Assembly: GCA_026075535.2 (NCBI GenBank)
Contig: AP026538.1
Span: forward strand, 17,058,337 to 17,122,336
DNA length: 64,000 bases
From: Tricholoma matsutake
Taxonomy: Eukaryota; Basidiomycota; Agaricomycetes; Agaricales; Tricholomataceae
Direction: 5' to 3'
The position numbers and the translations under genes are program-made. This document shows positions 1-12,110 of this stretch, in pieces. Position 1 is the first letter of the stretch. Every line of letters starts with the position of its first letter. A model generated the notes under the pieces. It was given only the letters and a program-made list of their open reading frames with translations, did no database searches and was not told where the DNA came from.

Positions 1-1
1 G

Positions 2-1962
2 AAGACTTTTCGAGCAGGTTCTAGAGCTCAGCTCAAGAAACTTCGCTGTGATGTCCTAGCACATTTGTGCCGAGAGGCAGGCCTGCGGTTTGCTGGCACT
101 GCAACCCGACTGTTCAAGAGACTTGAGGCATATGTATGTTGATTCAGAATCTTCGTTTTTTCATCTGCTTATAATGGCTTTGGAGGATCAAAGAAGGCTG
201 GTTCAACTCTGAGGGACAACTCATCAATCCACCCCCTTCTGCTGAAAGTGCAAATCTTGCAGAGTCTTCAAGAGCAGTGAATGCTACTACTGTCACACCT
301 TCCTCCACTTCAATACCAGTGGATGTAAACCCACCAACTTCCACCGAAGAGAAAGACAATCAGATGGCCAATAACTTGTATGACAATGCAACCTCCAAAA
401 CTCTGGCTAGGCAAAGGAAGCAGATTTTGATCAACATCTGCTGTCTTTGTTTGTCACTGGAAGACCAGAAGAGTCCCAAAGAGTATTCCAGGATGACAAA
501 AGATCAATTAAGTGCCCTGATTGAAGAATCTGTGAGTGTTTTTGCCCAACAGTGCCATTCAATTTCTCACATTTACTTTGCAGCGACAACAAGATGGTAT
601 TATTGATGAGAATGGAAATCCTGTTGGGAAGAAAAAGTTGAAACGGCAGAAGAAGAAATCTGCCTTCAAGAAGAAAAAGTCCAAGGTCCCAAAAACTCGA
701 GTTCTTGGCCATGAAATCCTTGCAGAAATATGCCGCAACATGGCGAACATGCATCTTCCAGGGTGGGTGACAAGGTCACCCAGCCATCCTGGTGAAAGTC
801 GGTGGGGAAAGTTTCATGCCGACCAGTGGAGGGCATTTTGCACCACCAACCTTCCAGTCACACTGATACACCTTTGGGGAGCAAAAGAAAAGGACTCCAG
901 AGAGTATCGGATGCTTTCCAGCTTCATGGATCTCATTGCAGCTGTCAAACTGGCAACAATGCGGAAGATGACAGAAGCACAAATTTCACAGTATGAATCT
1001 CATATGCACTCATATCTGATGACTCTCCTTAAGTTGTACCCAGGTACAGACATCAGTCCATATCAACATCTGGCACTTCACTTTGGCAATCAGCTTCGCC
1101 GCTTTGGCCCCACACATGCTTGGCGATGCTTTCCCTTCGAGCGGTACAACTATCTCCTGCAAAAAGTGAAGACCAATTCTATCTGGGGTAGGTCTTACTA
1201 GGTCAAGTGAATGATTCAGTGGTTGATCTTGTTGCAGGTGAAATAGAGAAAACCATGTTCAAGTGTTTCTGCATGGGCCAGAATCTCTGTAGACTGTTCA
1301 GCCAACAGCAGATGCCAGATCAATTATATCCAATCATCGGCGAGTACGAGAAAGCCTTTACTGCTGATATTCGAGGCACCTTCATCAATGACAACCTTGC
1401 ATTTGATGAACATTTTGTACAGCATGAAGAGAGGGTTCTTTGGGATACTTCAAAATTACCGGTCCTTCCCAAGGCAACATGAAAACTTCTGCAAGAATGG
1501 ATAACTGTCCATGACCCTCAATGCATCACTGAAGGTCTTATACCAGCTACTGGCTATGTTAGGACAAAAATTGGACAACTCGGTCAAACTTTCCAAGTTC
1601 ATTCTGCATCTGTCGGTGACAGCAACATCCTTTTTGACTACAGCACAGATGGACACAGCTGGTCTGCTGGATCAATCAACAGCATGTTCTCCCATACTCG
1701 CTATGGCCCTGGTGGACTCTGCAGGACCCAAACATTCATAGTTGTTCATCCATATGTTCCCCTCTCAGATGATCATGCATTGGTTGACCCGTTTCAGCAG
1801 CCTGAGGTCTGCAAAGCTGGAGGCCACTTATTCTACAACAGATTTGGACAATCTCCATCATTGATAGCTGTTGATGATATCCACTGTCATTTTGCATTCA
1901 CGCCAATAGATCTCCCAACCATTGATGAAGAAGTCATAAACATTTTACCATTGGATAGATAG
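2..1962 (+). pseudogene. CACTA-associated DUF4218-like gene, 5' truncated by window, in-frame TGA
   Basis: Seen: exons at about 2-133, about 181-531, 584-1187 and 1238-1962, separated by GT-AG introns of 52 (532-583) and 50 bases (1188-1237). The join between the first two exons is unclear. The first exon reads like a SAP-type motif (LKKLRCDVLAHLCREAGL...). The third holds DQWRAFCTTNLPVTLIHLWG and FGPTHAWRCFPFERYNYLLQ, which I recognise as the fungal DUF4218-like domain found beside Tnp2 transposases in CACTA elements. A basic KKKLKRQKKKSAFKKKK stretch precedes it. The frame of the last exon is broken by one TGA at 1480-1482 and then stays open to TAG at 1960-1962, so about a third of that exon is lost. 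Inference: a decayed transposon-borne accessory gene. The element termini are not identified here. Confidence 0.72.
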
Positions 1963-4580
1963 GGTCAGTGAGGTTAAGCATCTATACCCGGTTTTCTACT
2001 AATTTTTTGTCATAGGAATGATCATCTCCATGTCTTTTAGTTTGGGTAGCTTACATTTCATGCAATATTGATATCATATCTTGCCACTCTCTTGTCATGG
2101 AGTTCAGTACACTTCAACTCAGTGCCAAGAAAGGCGCGATGATAAACACAGTGTTGCAGCATTGAATAACTTCAAGCAGATCAAAAGTGGTATTAGAACG
2201 ATTTGGAAGGGGAGCAAGTAGCTGAGAAGCTGCAAACCAAGTTGCGTCCTTGCAACGGATTTCCGTGCGGGACCTATCAGACTTGGAAAACCAAAATGTG
2301 TATTGCCACAGTGCTCTGCGCAGAATTGCAAGCGGATTGAAAGTCAAGTCCAAAATTCCTCTAGGATTGGAAGACGGGTGATGACAAGAAGTGACCCAAC
2401 AGATAGCATTATCGCAAGCGGATTCCCACGCAAGATTGACAAATGGTCTGCAGTCAAGATCGGGTGTTCCCCAAACTAAGACGAGCAGCGGCACCATTTC
2501 GAAGGTTTATGAGCCCCAGCAAACTGCACAAGCTATCTGGGAAAGTTCTCCCAGCAATGTATCGCAACACATTAAACACGACCACAACCTGGAGATTGTC
2601 GCTGTAGTCAGAACTTCGACGTGACTGGATGGGTAAAGAGCATACCAGTTCGAACACCCTTACTCGGATCCGAACGAAAATCCGATGTGGGCACAGACAA
2701 TGAGTCTTATGCAGGAGAGAAATCCAGCTGTTGGAATCAGAAGATGATGGACAATGTCATGGAGTGAAGGCTTCATGCACCGAGATCTCCTTGTGCGGGA
2801 TGCCCTGGCATCATCATGATTATCTGAGTAAACCATCGTATAAACTATATAGGGAGGCACTCACAAGTAGCGGTCACGATGTCAGAGTGGCCATCCTTTC
2901 TTATAGTGCGACATCCTATACTATTGGGTTTGGTGTGGCTGGTCGAATGCGCTTAATATAATTTTGAAGAGTACCACGTCACTCTAAGGTCCTTTTATAT
3001 ATGGCTTGAGTTGAACAGAATTGTAGAGCTACATACCAATTGCTGTATAAATATTCCTTTCCATACTGTCCCCTCTAATTCCACACATGAATGGCCAGTA
3101 ACATTGAAACGATCAAACATATTTTCGTTTCGTTCATAGCTATGGGCAGATGATGGCCCAAAACGAAGAAATTAATTTACAAAAGGTGAGGAGTCATTCC
3201 CACATCTGATCTCTGTGGGTCTAATCATGGGAGAGCTAGGATTTCGCTCAGCCACAGCGACCTGCAGAACCCGTCATAATGTTGCCGCAGAGTCTAGTTT
3301 GACATCTGCAAAATCGGGCGGCTCGGTGGTATATGTCTGGCTTTTCTGCGAGGATATGCCCTGCCTCGGCGACCCACTGCTTCGACTTCCATTATCTTGG
3401 CTGGAGCTGGGGCATCAATCAGTGTGAATCTGTCGAGGCAGGAGCAGGGGAGAGTTTTGTTTTAATCACCAATTGCAAGAACGTCATTTACTTTTTGGTG
3501 ATCACCTGACTGGACAAATATGGATATAATGATATACAATGACAAATAGAGGACGTATCAATCCCAAGATACTACGTCTACTGTGCAGATTTCCACTGCA
3601 AAATTTTACACTCTGGTAATGGCGCTTTCCCCATGGCCATCCATTTTGCACTTGACCATGACTCCTACTCAAGATGCTACAAGGCTGGACTCTCTCAGTT
3701 TCCTGCTGTTCCTATCAGAACACTATTTCGCTCCTGCGCGGATCCCGCAGCATGTCCCATTTCTTCTATCACTGTCGACCTGGCGGCAGAATCACACTTG
3801 AGATAGCCGAACGATTATCTCAGGATGCACCATTAGGCAGTTGGTTTATCAAGGGCCTTACGGTATTGTTGCCTCCAAGTCGTGACATATGCACATGATA
3901 TGTGAAAGGCCTTTATATTTGAATTTCAAAAGACTGCTCCAGTAAATGCCTCAATCATACGATCATGTCCTCCCGCCAATATACTGTGTCTCGTCTACAC
4001 GCGCATGGCCTTAATTCTCGATGGGCATCATCAGTGCCTGTACACAACACCTCCAATGGTTTTACATTTCGCCCTGATCCACTATTGCCACTTCCTTTGA
4101 ACAGGAAGTGAGTGCGTTCTGTTTCCCCTGGCCTGTCTAGTCGCGCCAAATGTTCAAAAGAGTTCAACGACGAGTATATTTCATCGTCTACTCCTGATGA
4201 CGATACAGAAACAAACTTGGTCTGTCTACTGTCGTTTGCATCAGCGTCTACTGTTGTCTTATGATTTCCAGTCTTTATCTCCCATACCGGAGGGCCCAGA
4301 GAATATTTCGGATTCTGAGGCTCAGTCGCCTGAGGCGGAAACAACCCAAGTCTGTCTGCTGTTGTTCATTGGCGCCTACTTTGTCTTATAACTTTCTAGT
4401 CTCTATCTCCCACACTGGAGGGCCCTGAGGACACTACAGATTATGAGGCCCAGTCCCCTCTTCTGCCTTCTGTCTTTGTTGGTGCTGTTGGATCAAATGA
4501 CAGCATACACCATGATCACTTCATCGCTCGACCCTTTTGTTCTGATCTAAGCTGTTTAACAGTATAACTCCCTTAGGCAG
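1963..4580. other. no convincing gene
   Basis: Only short uncoupled reading frames are present. None shows a recognisable domain or a consistent chain of splice sites. The longest, 2114-2497 on the minus strand, is 127 residues and has no family resemblance I can name. Degenerate transposon remains are possible, because a CACTA-type gene ends just upstream. Confidence 0.5.
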
Positions 4581-4820
4581 GAGAGGAATCAGATCCTTGC
4601 ACATGTCGAGCAGCTGCAGCACATTGTGAATTGTTACATCGATACACCACGTTACCCCGAGTGGATGCTCAGGAATAGAATTTTGGCATTAGAGATAGAA
4701 TTGGGCTATTATAAGAGTGCTCAAGATGCTTTGATTGCAGAGCGGGACACATATTGTATAAGGAGTCAAGCGCTACTTTCAGTAGGGTCTTCGGTCAGAG
4801 TTATCAATCTTCTTGCATGA
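4581..4820 (+). CDS. possible exon, coiled-coil-like hypothetical
   Basis: The reading frame opens right after a splice-acceptor-like sequence (cttaggcag) and runs 79 codons to TGA. It is rich in charged heptad-like sequence (ERNQILAHVEQLQHIVNCY, and later LEIELGYYKSAQDALIAERD), which looks coding and coiled-coil-like. No partner exon was found upstream. Neither family nor function can be given. Confidence 0.25.
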   Translation, partial: ERNQILAHVEQLQHIVNCYIDTPRYPEWMLRNRILALEIELGYYKSAQDALIAERDTYCIRSQALLSVGSSVRVINLLA

Positions 4821-6554
4821 ACTGAACTGAGCACACGTTTAGCTTCAGTCCGATCTTGACAATATTGCCTACCACCTTACAGTATCATCTCAAGCTCTCC
4901 TACGTGCTCTGTGATGTTCCTGTTTATGTGGGTCTGTCTGCACGGTTTTGGGTTGTCTGCCTGTACAATATTTCCTTGGGAGTGATGACTGTAGCTCCTT
5001 GCACATGAACAAATCATTGTCCTCCAATCTGAAATGTTCCTGATGCTAACTTTATCTAGGTGCTAGACATGAACCATGAAGCATGCATGCACATCACTGA
5101 GTAACAGTTGGATGGGAAGAGCGCACTGGGGTAGCTTATTTGTCTTTGTTTGAATTAGGCAACACAGGAAGGATCGTTCTATTATCAGGAGTAAATCATG
5201 AACATTGATAGATGGATTGTCTGGAAGTATGATTCTAATAAGGCTGATGATTGCCAAGCTAGCTACCGATCGCAATGAATCCTAATTGCTCACAGGCAGA
5301 CTCATCCCTGCAAAGGCACAGGCAAAGACACTGGGAGCAGGTCCAAGCAGCAGTATGTGATGCTGGATCGACTAGCTAACCCCGTTTGGCATTACCCACG
5401 AGGAACTGTATCTTGGGCTTACTGGCTGACTATCACCTAAATCTCGGAGAGCTAGAATCCTGAATACCTTGATCATGACCCTAGGGGAACTGCCAATGGT
5501 GCTTACAGGATCCGCAGGACCATCCCATTCCAAGTAATGGTCCATATTATGCTACACAAGGTCAGCAACTCAGTAGTGAGACATGTTATAAAAAGCTTCA
5601 CCTGGCTAGTGATTCCAGTCAAAACAACTTCCATGTCCCATTCCTGAATGAATCTTTGCTGTTGACAATCCTACCCCATGTTGTTGTTCCCGTTTTGAAT
5701 CTATCGCTGTGTCATTCTTTTCAAAGGTATCGGTTGTAAAAGTTGTCGTCATTAGATACGGCAGGTCGTTTATTCTCTGGTGCCACTGAAGGGACATATT
5801 TTGAGGATGGTGCACTGTTTCGAACTCCTGGGGTACAGGATGGTTAGGAAGTGTTATACGTAATGAAGTAGGGAAGCAACACCAACCGCAGAACACATTG
5901 TATTGTGTTCCGTCTCGTTTGCCAAAATTCTCCGGCCGACAGGGTTGCAGCCTTTAGTCCATCTTAGCACGACTCGTCAACTGAGCATTGATATACAGAG
6001 CCATCAAGCGATACAAAACCAAGGTGGTGGTAGTAATTTAACATAATATCTTGGATACCTTGTGCACCAAGGAGGAATGGAAAGAGCTCAGAGGTTGAAA
6101 CAAGTGCATGTGTGTACTGCGACGGGGTACTAATGATTTGATACCTCATATGATGGGCACGTCGCTACGGTGGTGGTGATTTCGTTTGAGCAGGGAGGGT
6201 GACCATAGACAAATGAGATCGAACTCTGTAGACAACACGCAAACATCACGGTTGTAAAGGGTAGCAGGATGCGGATAGACACACCTGATCATTAGAAAAC
6301 ACACATGCAGTCTAGTACCCCAGCCTGCCTTAGGAAGGCATCATACCAACAAGCATTCTGCGAACAATTCAAGATGTAGACATATAGCAAAGATAGATTC
6401 TGAGCGTCAGGATGCTTATCCAGAAGCTGAAGCGGATATACATGAAGTAGCCTGAGGGTAATTTGGGGAAGAATTGGAGGAACTTACATCTGAGACCTAG
6501 GCTAGCATAGGACAAGGATGAAAGCATGCAAATCCAAACACCACAGTCCATGAG

Positions 6555-6650
6555 ACACAGTCATGGCTTCGGCCAATATCCATATATCATGGGCAAGATG
6601 AGCATAAGTCCAAGAATACACAGTCATGGCTTCGGCCACTATCCATATGA
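6555..6650. repeat. partial direct duplication, 63-base spacing
   Basis: The motif acacagtcatggcttcggcc followed by (a/c)atatccatat-like sequence occurs at 6555 and again at 6618. It is a small local duplication with no visible function. Confidence 0.6.
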
Positions 6651-6852
6651 TTCTCACCAGTCAGTAGTGTCACAAGTATTACTATTACAACTGTGACAGG
6701 TATGCTTACTTCATCATGCTAAAATAATCACAAATTTTGAATCGCAAATTGCAAATTTCGATTACAAAGTTGGCTATATTATCTGAACGCATGCCTGAAT
6801 ATAGTGTCTCGGGGACTGGGTCAGCGAGGTTGGTGTTGCCTCTTATCTCCAG

Positions 6853-6975
6853 AAGTACTGGCTTTAACCCCAGAAGTGCTGGCTTGGCGTAGTATGACCC
6901 AAGCCAGAAGGACCAGCTTGAGGAACTGGTCTAGAAGAGCCAGCTAGCCTGGAAGGACCCGCTTCCCCCGTCAAA
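6853..6975. repeat. degenerate short repeat (CAGAAG..CTGGCTT)
   Basis: About five imperfect repeats of the type cagaagtactggctt, cagaagtgctggctt, cagaaggaccagctt, tagaagagccagct and ggaaggacccgctt lie in a row with variable spacers. It resembles a decayed minisatellite or a short-element tail. Confidence 0.45.
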
Positions 6976-7091
6976 GTGTGATTGTTACGAGGCAGAGGTC
7001 GATGTTTCTGAGTCTTAACCACCGCAAATCGTGCAGTGATGCTTAAATATCTTAGTTACAACATAAGTGGAAGGGACAAGACCTAGACTTA

Positions 7092-8152
7092 CTATGCCAT
7101 CGAATCTGACATTGTAAGATCAATTGGCGGCATCTCATGAAGCTGCTGGCGCTCCTCCTCATCCAATGTACTAAGCCATACAGGGTCATAGAAATTGAGT
7201 GGAAGGCCTTCAGGTGGGTTACTACGTGCCTCCACCCTTCTGGAAGGTATCCTATGGTGAGGAAATTGGCCAGGAGAAGGGTGATCATTGCGTCTGAAGT
7301 GTGTTGAGATGTGAAGAGCATCAAGAGATCTGAACCATCCTGTGACCTTCGGATTCCTCCACTTCAAATTGGTGATCGCAAATCGAGTTTCGCCATTTTC
7401 ATGAGCAGATTCATCACCACTCATGGCTTCAAGGGGCATTGCATCCAAAATCGGCTGAAACCGTCGCATGCTTTCATCGTGCGCATAGTTATCCGTTACC
7501 GCCTGCCGCCGATGGCGAAGCTGAAAAGGTGGTGTATCTCGTTAGTCGGTTCACTCTGATATAAGCACAAGTTGCACTCACGGCTCGCCGGCGAGCTTCA
7601 TGGGCCTTCTCTTTTCTTTCTTGCATCCTTTCTAACTTTTCGAACTTGGGTTCGCTCTCATCCATTTCGTCCCTCACCTGTGCCCTATAGCGAGTTTGTA
7701 GTTGCTTCAGATGCGCCATGAATGCATCCTTGACAAGGTTAATATCTGTGCAACATGACCCAGGCTCAGAGATGAAGCGCTCAGCAAATATCTGACTGGC
7801 ACATTTGTTCCACAGTGAGGCCAGACCTCCACTGGCTAGGTCGAGGCGCAGATCATCCAATTTTGGGCCATCCTTTGCCTTCCTCGTGGCAGAGTACTTC
7901 GCCAGCTGGCCTCGAGAGGGGACCTTGATAGTCGCAACAGGCAGATTTAAAGTGACCATATCGGGTTCACTCCAAATTTCTCGCTGTCGAGGTGGTCAGG
8001 GCAATGATGGCAGACAACTTAGCAAAGTCCTACCTGTAATCGGAGATGATCAACAGGTTGGTGACGAGCATTGAAGATTCAAGTTGCTCTGCGTGCATGC
8101 TTAGCAGGTTGGATAGGGGGCAAACTTGGTTGTGCTGCCGTTGTGCTGCCAT
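7092..8152 (-). CDS. hypothetical protein of a multi-copy Agaricomycete family
   Basis: Three exons can be joined in frame: 8152-8034, 7969-7582 and 7520-7092, with introns of 64 and 61 bases, giving 311 residues. Start MAAQRQHNQV; end PPIDLTMSDSMA. The centre holds AERFISEPGSCCTDINLVKDAFMAHL, a basic helix (ERKEKAHEARRRALRHRRQ), then a GDES..ENG..R motif, W-R-x-P-x-V-x-x-W-F-R-x-L-D and LNFYDPVWLSTLDEEER. I recall this motif order from anonymous repeated genes in Agaricomycete genomes, often near transposons; no function is known to me. The acceptor of the first intron (..ggag) lacks a pyrimidine tract, so the first exon is the weakest part. It could instead be the 3' half of the acidic gene upstream, because the exons are phase-compatible. 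Confidence 0.6.
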
Positions 8153-8257
8153 TGTGAATATTGTGCAGAAGGTATAATATAATCACAAGGTCACGGCGCA
8201 TTGGCATTGCATCCTTGTGGAAGTGTCAGTGCCAGATAACCGGCGGTATACATGACA

Positions 8258-10625
8258 TCATGATGGGCTTACCTCGGGTGACGCTACCATGTCCTCAAAG
8301 GTAGCTACCTGTAGAATTGTAAATCATCAGCAGACAGAAGTAAACAGCAACACTGTACCAGCAGATCATCCGAAAACAATTTATCAAGGAAAGGATTATC
8401 ATCTATTTTCTCTTGGTCTTCGTCATCACTCTTGTCACTCACATCCATCCACATAATCCGTTGACCCTCAGCTGACCAATCAATCCCATCCCACTGCTCC
8501 ATGCTCCTTTTAGGGGTGGACAGATGACCATCTTCAATGTCCGAGTCCTTGGTTGGCGAATCAGCCATTAATCATCAGCAGACAGAAGTAAACAGCAACA
8601 CTGTACCAGCAGATCATCCGAAAACGATTTATCAAGGACAGGATTATCATCTATTTTCTCTCGGTCTTCGTCATCACTCTCGTCACTCATGTCCATCCAC
8701 ATAATCCGTTGACCCTCAGCTGACCGATCAATCCCATCCCGCTGCTCCATGCTCCTTTTAGGGGTGGACAGATGACCATCTTCAATGTCCGAGTCCTTGG
8801 TTGGCAAATCAGCCATTGAATGATCAGCAGTAACCTCCCTTCCTTTGCCTTTTTGCATTACAAAAGGGTGCTGCGGCTGAGATCCGGAGGTATTGTTACT
8901 GGAATGAGAGGATTGTCTCGACGGTGTCCTTGTCACCAAAATTACCTTTCTGTTGTTGTTTTCATCTCCAACCGGCGAATAATGCAGATCGACCACTGAA
9001 ACCTCAGGAGCAACATGTTTCAAGTGGTCTTCCTTTTCGAGGTTTTTCTGAGGCAGGGAGCGCAGTGGACTGATGGCACCTGAGGGGGAGGGAGACTGCT
9101 GCAGTGGCGTCTTCAGCGTCCCCGATCCAGCACCATCCATATTGGCACTGAGGTTGTTCACCTGCTCTCCTTCCTCCAGAGAGTCGTCTCCCTGTCCATC
9201 GTATGTTGGAGCATTGGGAAAAGAAGTATGTTGATTCCGTGTTTCAATGGGATTGGAATGAGATTCGTTGTTCTCGTCAATGCACATGGAATCGTTTTGG
9301 TGGTTTTCCAGGCCACCCCCAAGCCCGACATCCTCAGTTTTGTTCTCTGCAAGCTCGTTGATCTCATCACTTTCTATCCCCATGTCTTCATCTTCCTCAT
9401 CCTCGCTGCCATCATAGTAGTAGTGGAAGTAGTCATTGTCATTGTCATTGTCATTGTCATCATCATCATCATCGTCATCATCATTGTCCAGCCTGTTAGC
9501 CTCTCTACCAATTTTCTCTTCCACTTCACTTTCCATATTCTCTCCTACAAGTTCGCCATTCCCATCGGCATTGGCATTGCCACCAACCAGCCTGCTAGCC
9601 TCCTCACTATTTTTCTCATCCGCTTCACTCTCTATTTTCTCTTCCTCAACTTTGCTGTTCCCACCCACTACTGTCCTGTTGTTGTAGACTAGCCTGCTAG
9701 CCTCCCCGCCATTGTTCGCTTCTTTAAGTTCACCATTCCCATCCGATGCTGTCTCATCAGCACCGTCATCGATCAGCCTGCTATTTTTCTCATCAGCTTC
9801 ACTCTCCATTTTGTCTTCCTTAAGCTCACCTTTCCCATCCTTTGCTGTCTCAATGTCTTTGTCATCATCAATCATGGGTTCATCCAACCTTAACCAGACG
9901 GGATGAGAGCTTGGCGGAGTCGATGGTCCTGGGGGAATGCTAGCTGACATGAAGTTGAAGTTCAGAGACTCAGTACAGTTGAACTTCGTCGTTACAACAT
10001 TCGGCGTGACTAATTTCTGGGCCCAAGCCAATGCATCACGATGAGAACACGCAGCATGAGTGTCATGATTTCTTATGTGCTGCACTAGGTCCACTTTTGG
10101 GGATTCTATGTGCCAAGCCTTCTTGAGTTGAGGCCCATCCTCATCATCGTGCTGAAGGGGATGTTTACCCAATGTGGGAGTTCCTGGTGGAGTGGGTGAC
10201 CTCCGAACAGGCGCAATCGGTGATCCTGACAATGGGCCCTCTGGCAGTGGATATGGGCTGGTGGTGAAACTAGGCAATGGATTAGGTATAGCCACTGTCT
10301 CATGATTGATGATGGATGAAGAGGTTGGTGAGTCAGAAACAGGAGAAGTCTGTGGATAGGTGGAAATGCAGGAAGGTGGTTGTGATTCCTCGCACTCCAG
10401 AGAGATGGCTACAGGCATCAAAGACTGAGTAGCAGATTTATTTAACTGACGACGCTGGAGGACTTTTTGCATGACGCTGCCCATCTTCGCCTGCGAAGAT
10501 GAAGGTCCCAGCTTTAGTAGGACTCTCTTTGAAGTTTGACTATGAGATCCAAAGCGTTTTGATGGAGCGCGTCCTTCTGAGCTAGCATCTGAGCCAGCCA
10601 GCTGGCGAGAAAGTAAAGGAGCCAT
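8258..10625 (-). CDS. large acidic, low-complexity protein, 3' end duplicated
   Basis: One open exon runs from ATG at 10625 (MAPLLSRQLAGSD..., about 673 codons) to a splice donor at 8606. Splicing to the acceptor ending at 8309 adds VATFEDMVASPE and then either a stop near 8258 or a further intron. The N-terminus is Ser/Lys/Arg-rich, followed by Pro-rich segments, three degenerate repeats of the form ESEADEKNS..SRLV..DGNGEL, an Asp/Asn tract and a Ser-rich tail. It is almost certainly disordered and is probably nuclear, given its acidic tracts and basic N-terminus. Read without splicing, the frame ends at TAA 8568-8570 after 685 residues. A 248-base tandem duplication affects the end. No domain is recognised. 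Confidence 0.55.
8323..8818. repeat. 248-base tandem duplication at the gene 3' end
   Basis: 8323-8570 and 8571-8818 are near-identical direct copies. Each encodes the C-terminal motif DSDIEDGHLSTPKRSMEQ..DGID and carries the same splice donor (gtacag on the minus strand). The unit is not a multiple of three. The stop of the upstream copy and the ATG of the downstream copy overlap as TAATG at 8566-8570. Confidence 0.9.
9433..9489. repeat. Asp/Asn-coding microsatellite
   Basis: The plus strand shows (cattgt)n passing into (catcat)n. On the coding minus strand this is the Asp run followed by alternating Asn-Asp of the acidic protein. Replication slippage here would change only tract length. 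Confidence 0.85.
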
Positions 10626-10857
10626 TGAGAGCAGTGAATAGACTGTATGGGGTTGTTCTGGAATACGGGAGCCAGGTGGGAGTCAGAAATTCATGTTAAC
10701 TTGAGTCACCGCTGGGCCTTTGAGCGAGTGGCAAGTCCACAAAGACAGTGCACGTGCCCAAAGAAACAAAGATTGGATGCCTTGCTTCTAGATCTCTGTG
10801 ACATCACAAAGCAGGACTTGCTCTTTGCATGGGCCTATATGTCTGGGTAAACTGTCA

Positions 10858-12110
10858 CAGGTCCAGGGTGGCAGTTGTGCTGCACCTTTCCTGTGACAGG
10901 ACATACTAGGACATACTCGTGAGGAGACCCGATGAGCATGGGAGATCCTTAGGACAATCATCGACTATCCCATATATATATGTGAGAATGATATGTGAAG
11001 GTACTTACCCCATGATAGTCACAACATTACAGTGCCCATGGTGTCACGCCTGTCTTGTGATGGTATGTACCAGGCCATACAGTCGTATAGTCCACCATTG
11101 TCCTAATAGATCTGTCACATTCGTGAGTTTCTAATATACTAAGGTCATAGCATGTACTATAGCAAGGTAACATACCGCAAATACAATTGGCATTTTAATA
11201 TTCACTTGAATTCCCATTGTGTGCCATCGCCCTGTAAACCCTTGTCACGCTTGGTTACTTTAGGAGTTAGAGGACTCGGATCTCGCATACCTTCCAAGAT
11301 GCTATGGCCAGCTATGAGAGCTCGTACATGCACAGCTTGCACTGAAGACCTTGCTGATCCAATGCCGATCCTTTGTCAGGACTCAACGTGCCACTCCCTT
11401 TCATGTGACAGAATGTACCTAGTGTCAGTGTCACTGACCACATCACTATAGTTATGCCTTGTCATCTCATTATGGTAGTTTCTGAGTTGCCTTTGAAGTT
11501 TGACTGTTTGGGAGAAGTCAACCATGCCAACCGTTCGGACTCGGTACAAGGACATCTGTAGCAGGTTTGATACCCATTCCTCTCTCCTTAGCGTCTTCGC
11601 CTGGAAATGACTCATTGCTGCCCTCTGTAGAGATTGATCCCGGCGGTCCGGAGACACAGCCAATGACAGGAACATGATCATCACAGCGGTTTCCCGTGCT
11701 GAATTTGTTCCTTTTTGACATGACGGCAAACACAGCAGCAACTGTACTCCAGTGTGAGTCCCAGTCTCTTCGATCTGTCCTACTATCCGAGTCTTAGATA
11801 ATGAAAATGCAGAAGCCCTCCTAGAAGCGATGCTGCAGGAATCCATGCAGAAGGGAGGACAAGCATAAACATTTTACTATGTATATCAGGACAAATTGAA
11901 GTTGGAAGTGATGCTGCGGAAATCTGCACAGAAGGGAGGATAATCGTAAATGTATATCAAGACAAAATGGTCCAAGTACTGGAGAGCTGAACGTAGACTT
12001 GCAAGCTACAAGACCGAGATGAGCAAAGGGTGAAAAGTGGTACACTCACCATCGCTGCCGAGTCATCGTGAGATACACATGTTCTTCAAGTGCAAAGGAC
12101 GGTATTCAGC
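10858..12110 (+). repeat. interspersed repeat family, copy A
   Basis: 10858-11222 matches the outer part of the palindrome arms in the orientation of the right arm: the gtgacaggacatactaggacatact motif, the ggtacttacc..agtcac segment, the gatctgtcacattcgtgag segment, and the stretch ending in attcacttgaattcccattgtg. About 11650-12110 matches again (tcatcacagcggtttcccgtgctgaatttgttcc onward), up to the ccaagtactggagagctgaac and tcagcaaaa segments seen in reverse at about 39770-39970. The middle, 11223-11650, differs from the other copies. Coding-like scraps exist (CPTIRVLDNENAE...LLEAMLQ) but no intact gene. Inference: an old non-autonomous mobile element or segmental repeat. Confidence 0.75.

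Larger units (their letters stand above)
4821..7091. other. no convincing gene; two minor repeats
   Basis: No coding chain could be built on either strand. The stretch holds a 63-base-spaced partial duplication near 6555-6650 and a degenerate short repeat near 6853-6975, listed separately. Confidence 0.5.

Noticed and set aside
9228..9906. Plus-strand open frames opposite the acidic gene
   Set aside because: They are the reverse of the Asp/Asn microsatellite and of acidic repeats (Ile/Val/Ser-only translations), not genes.
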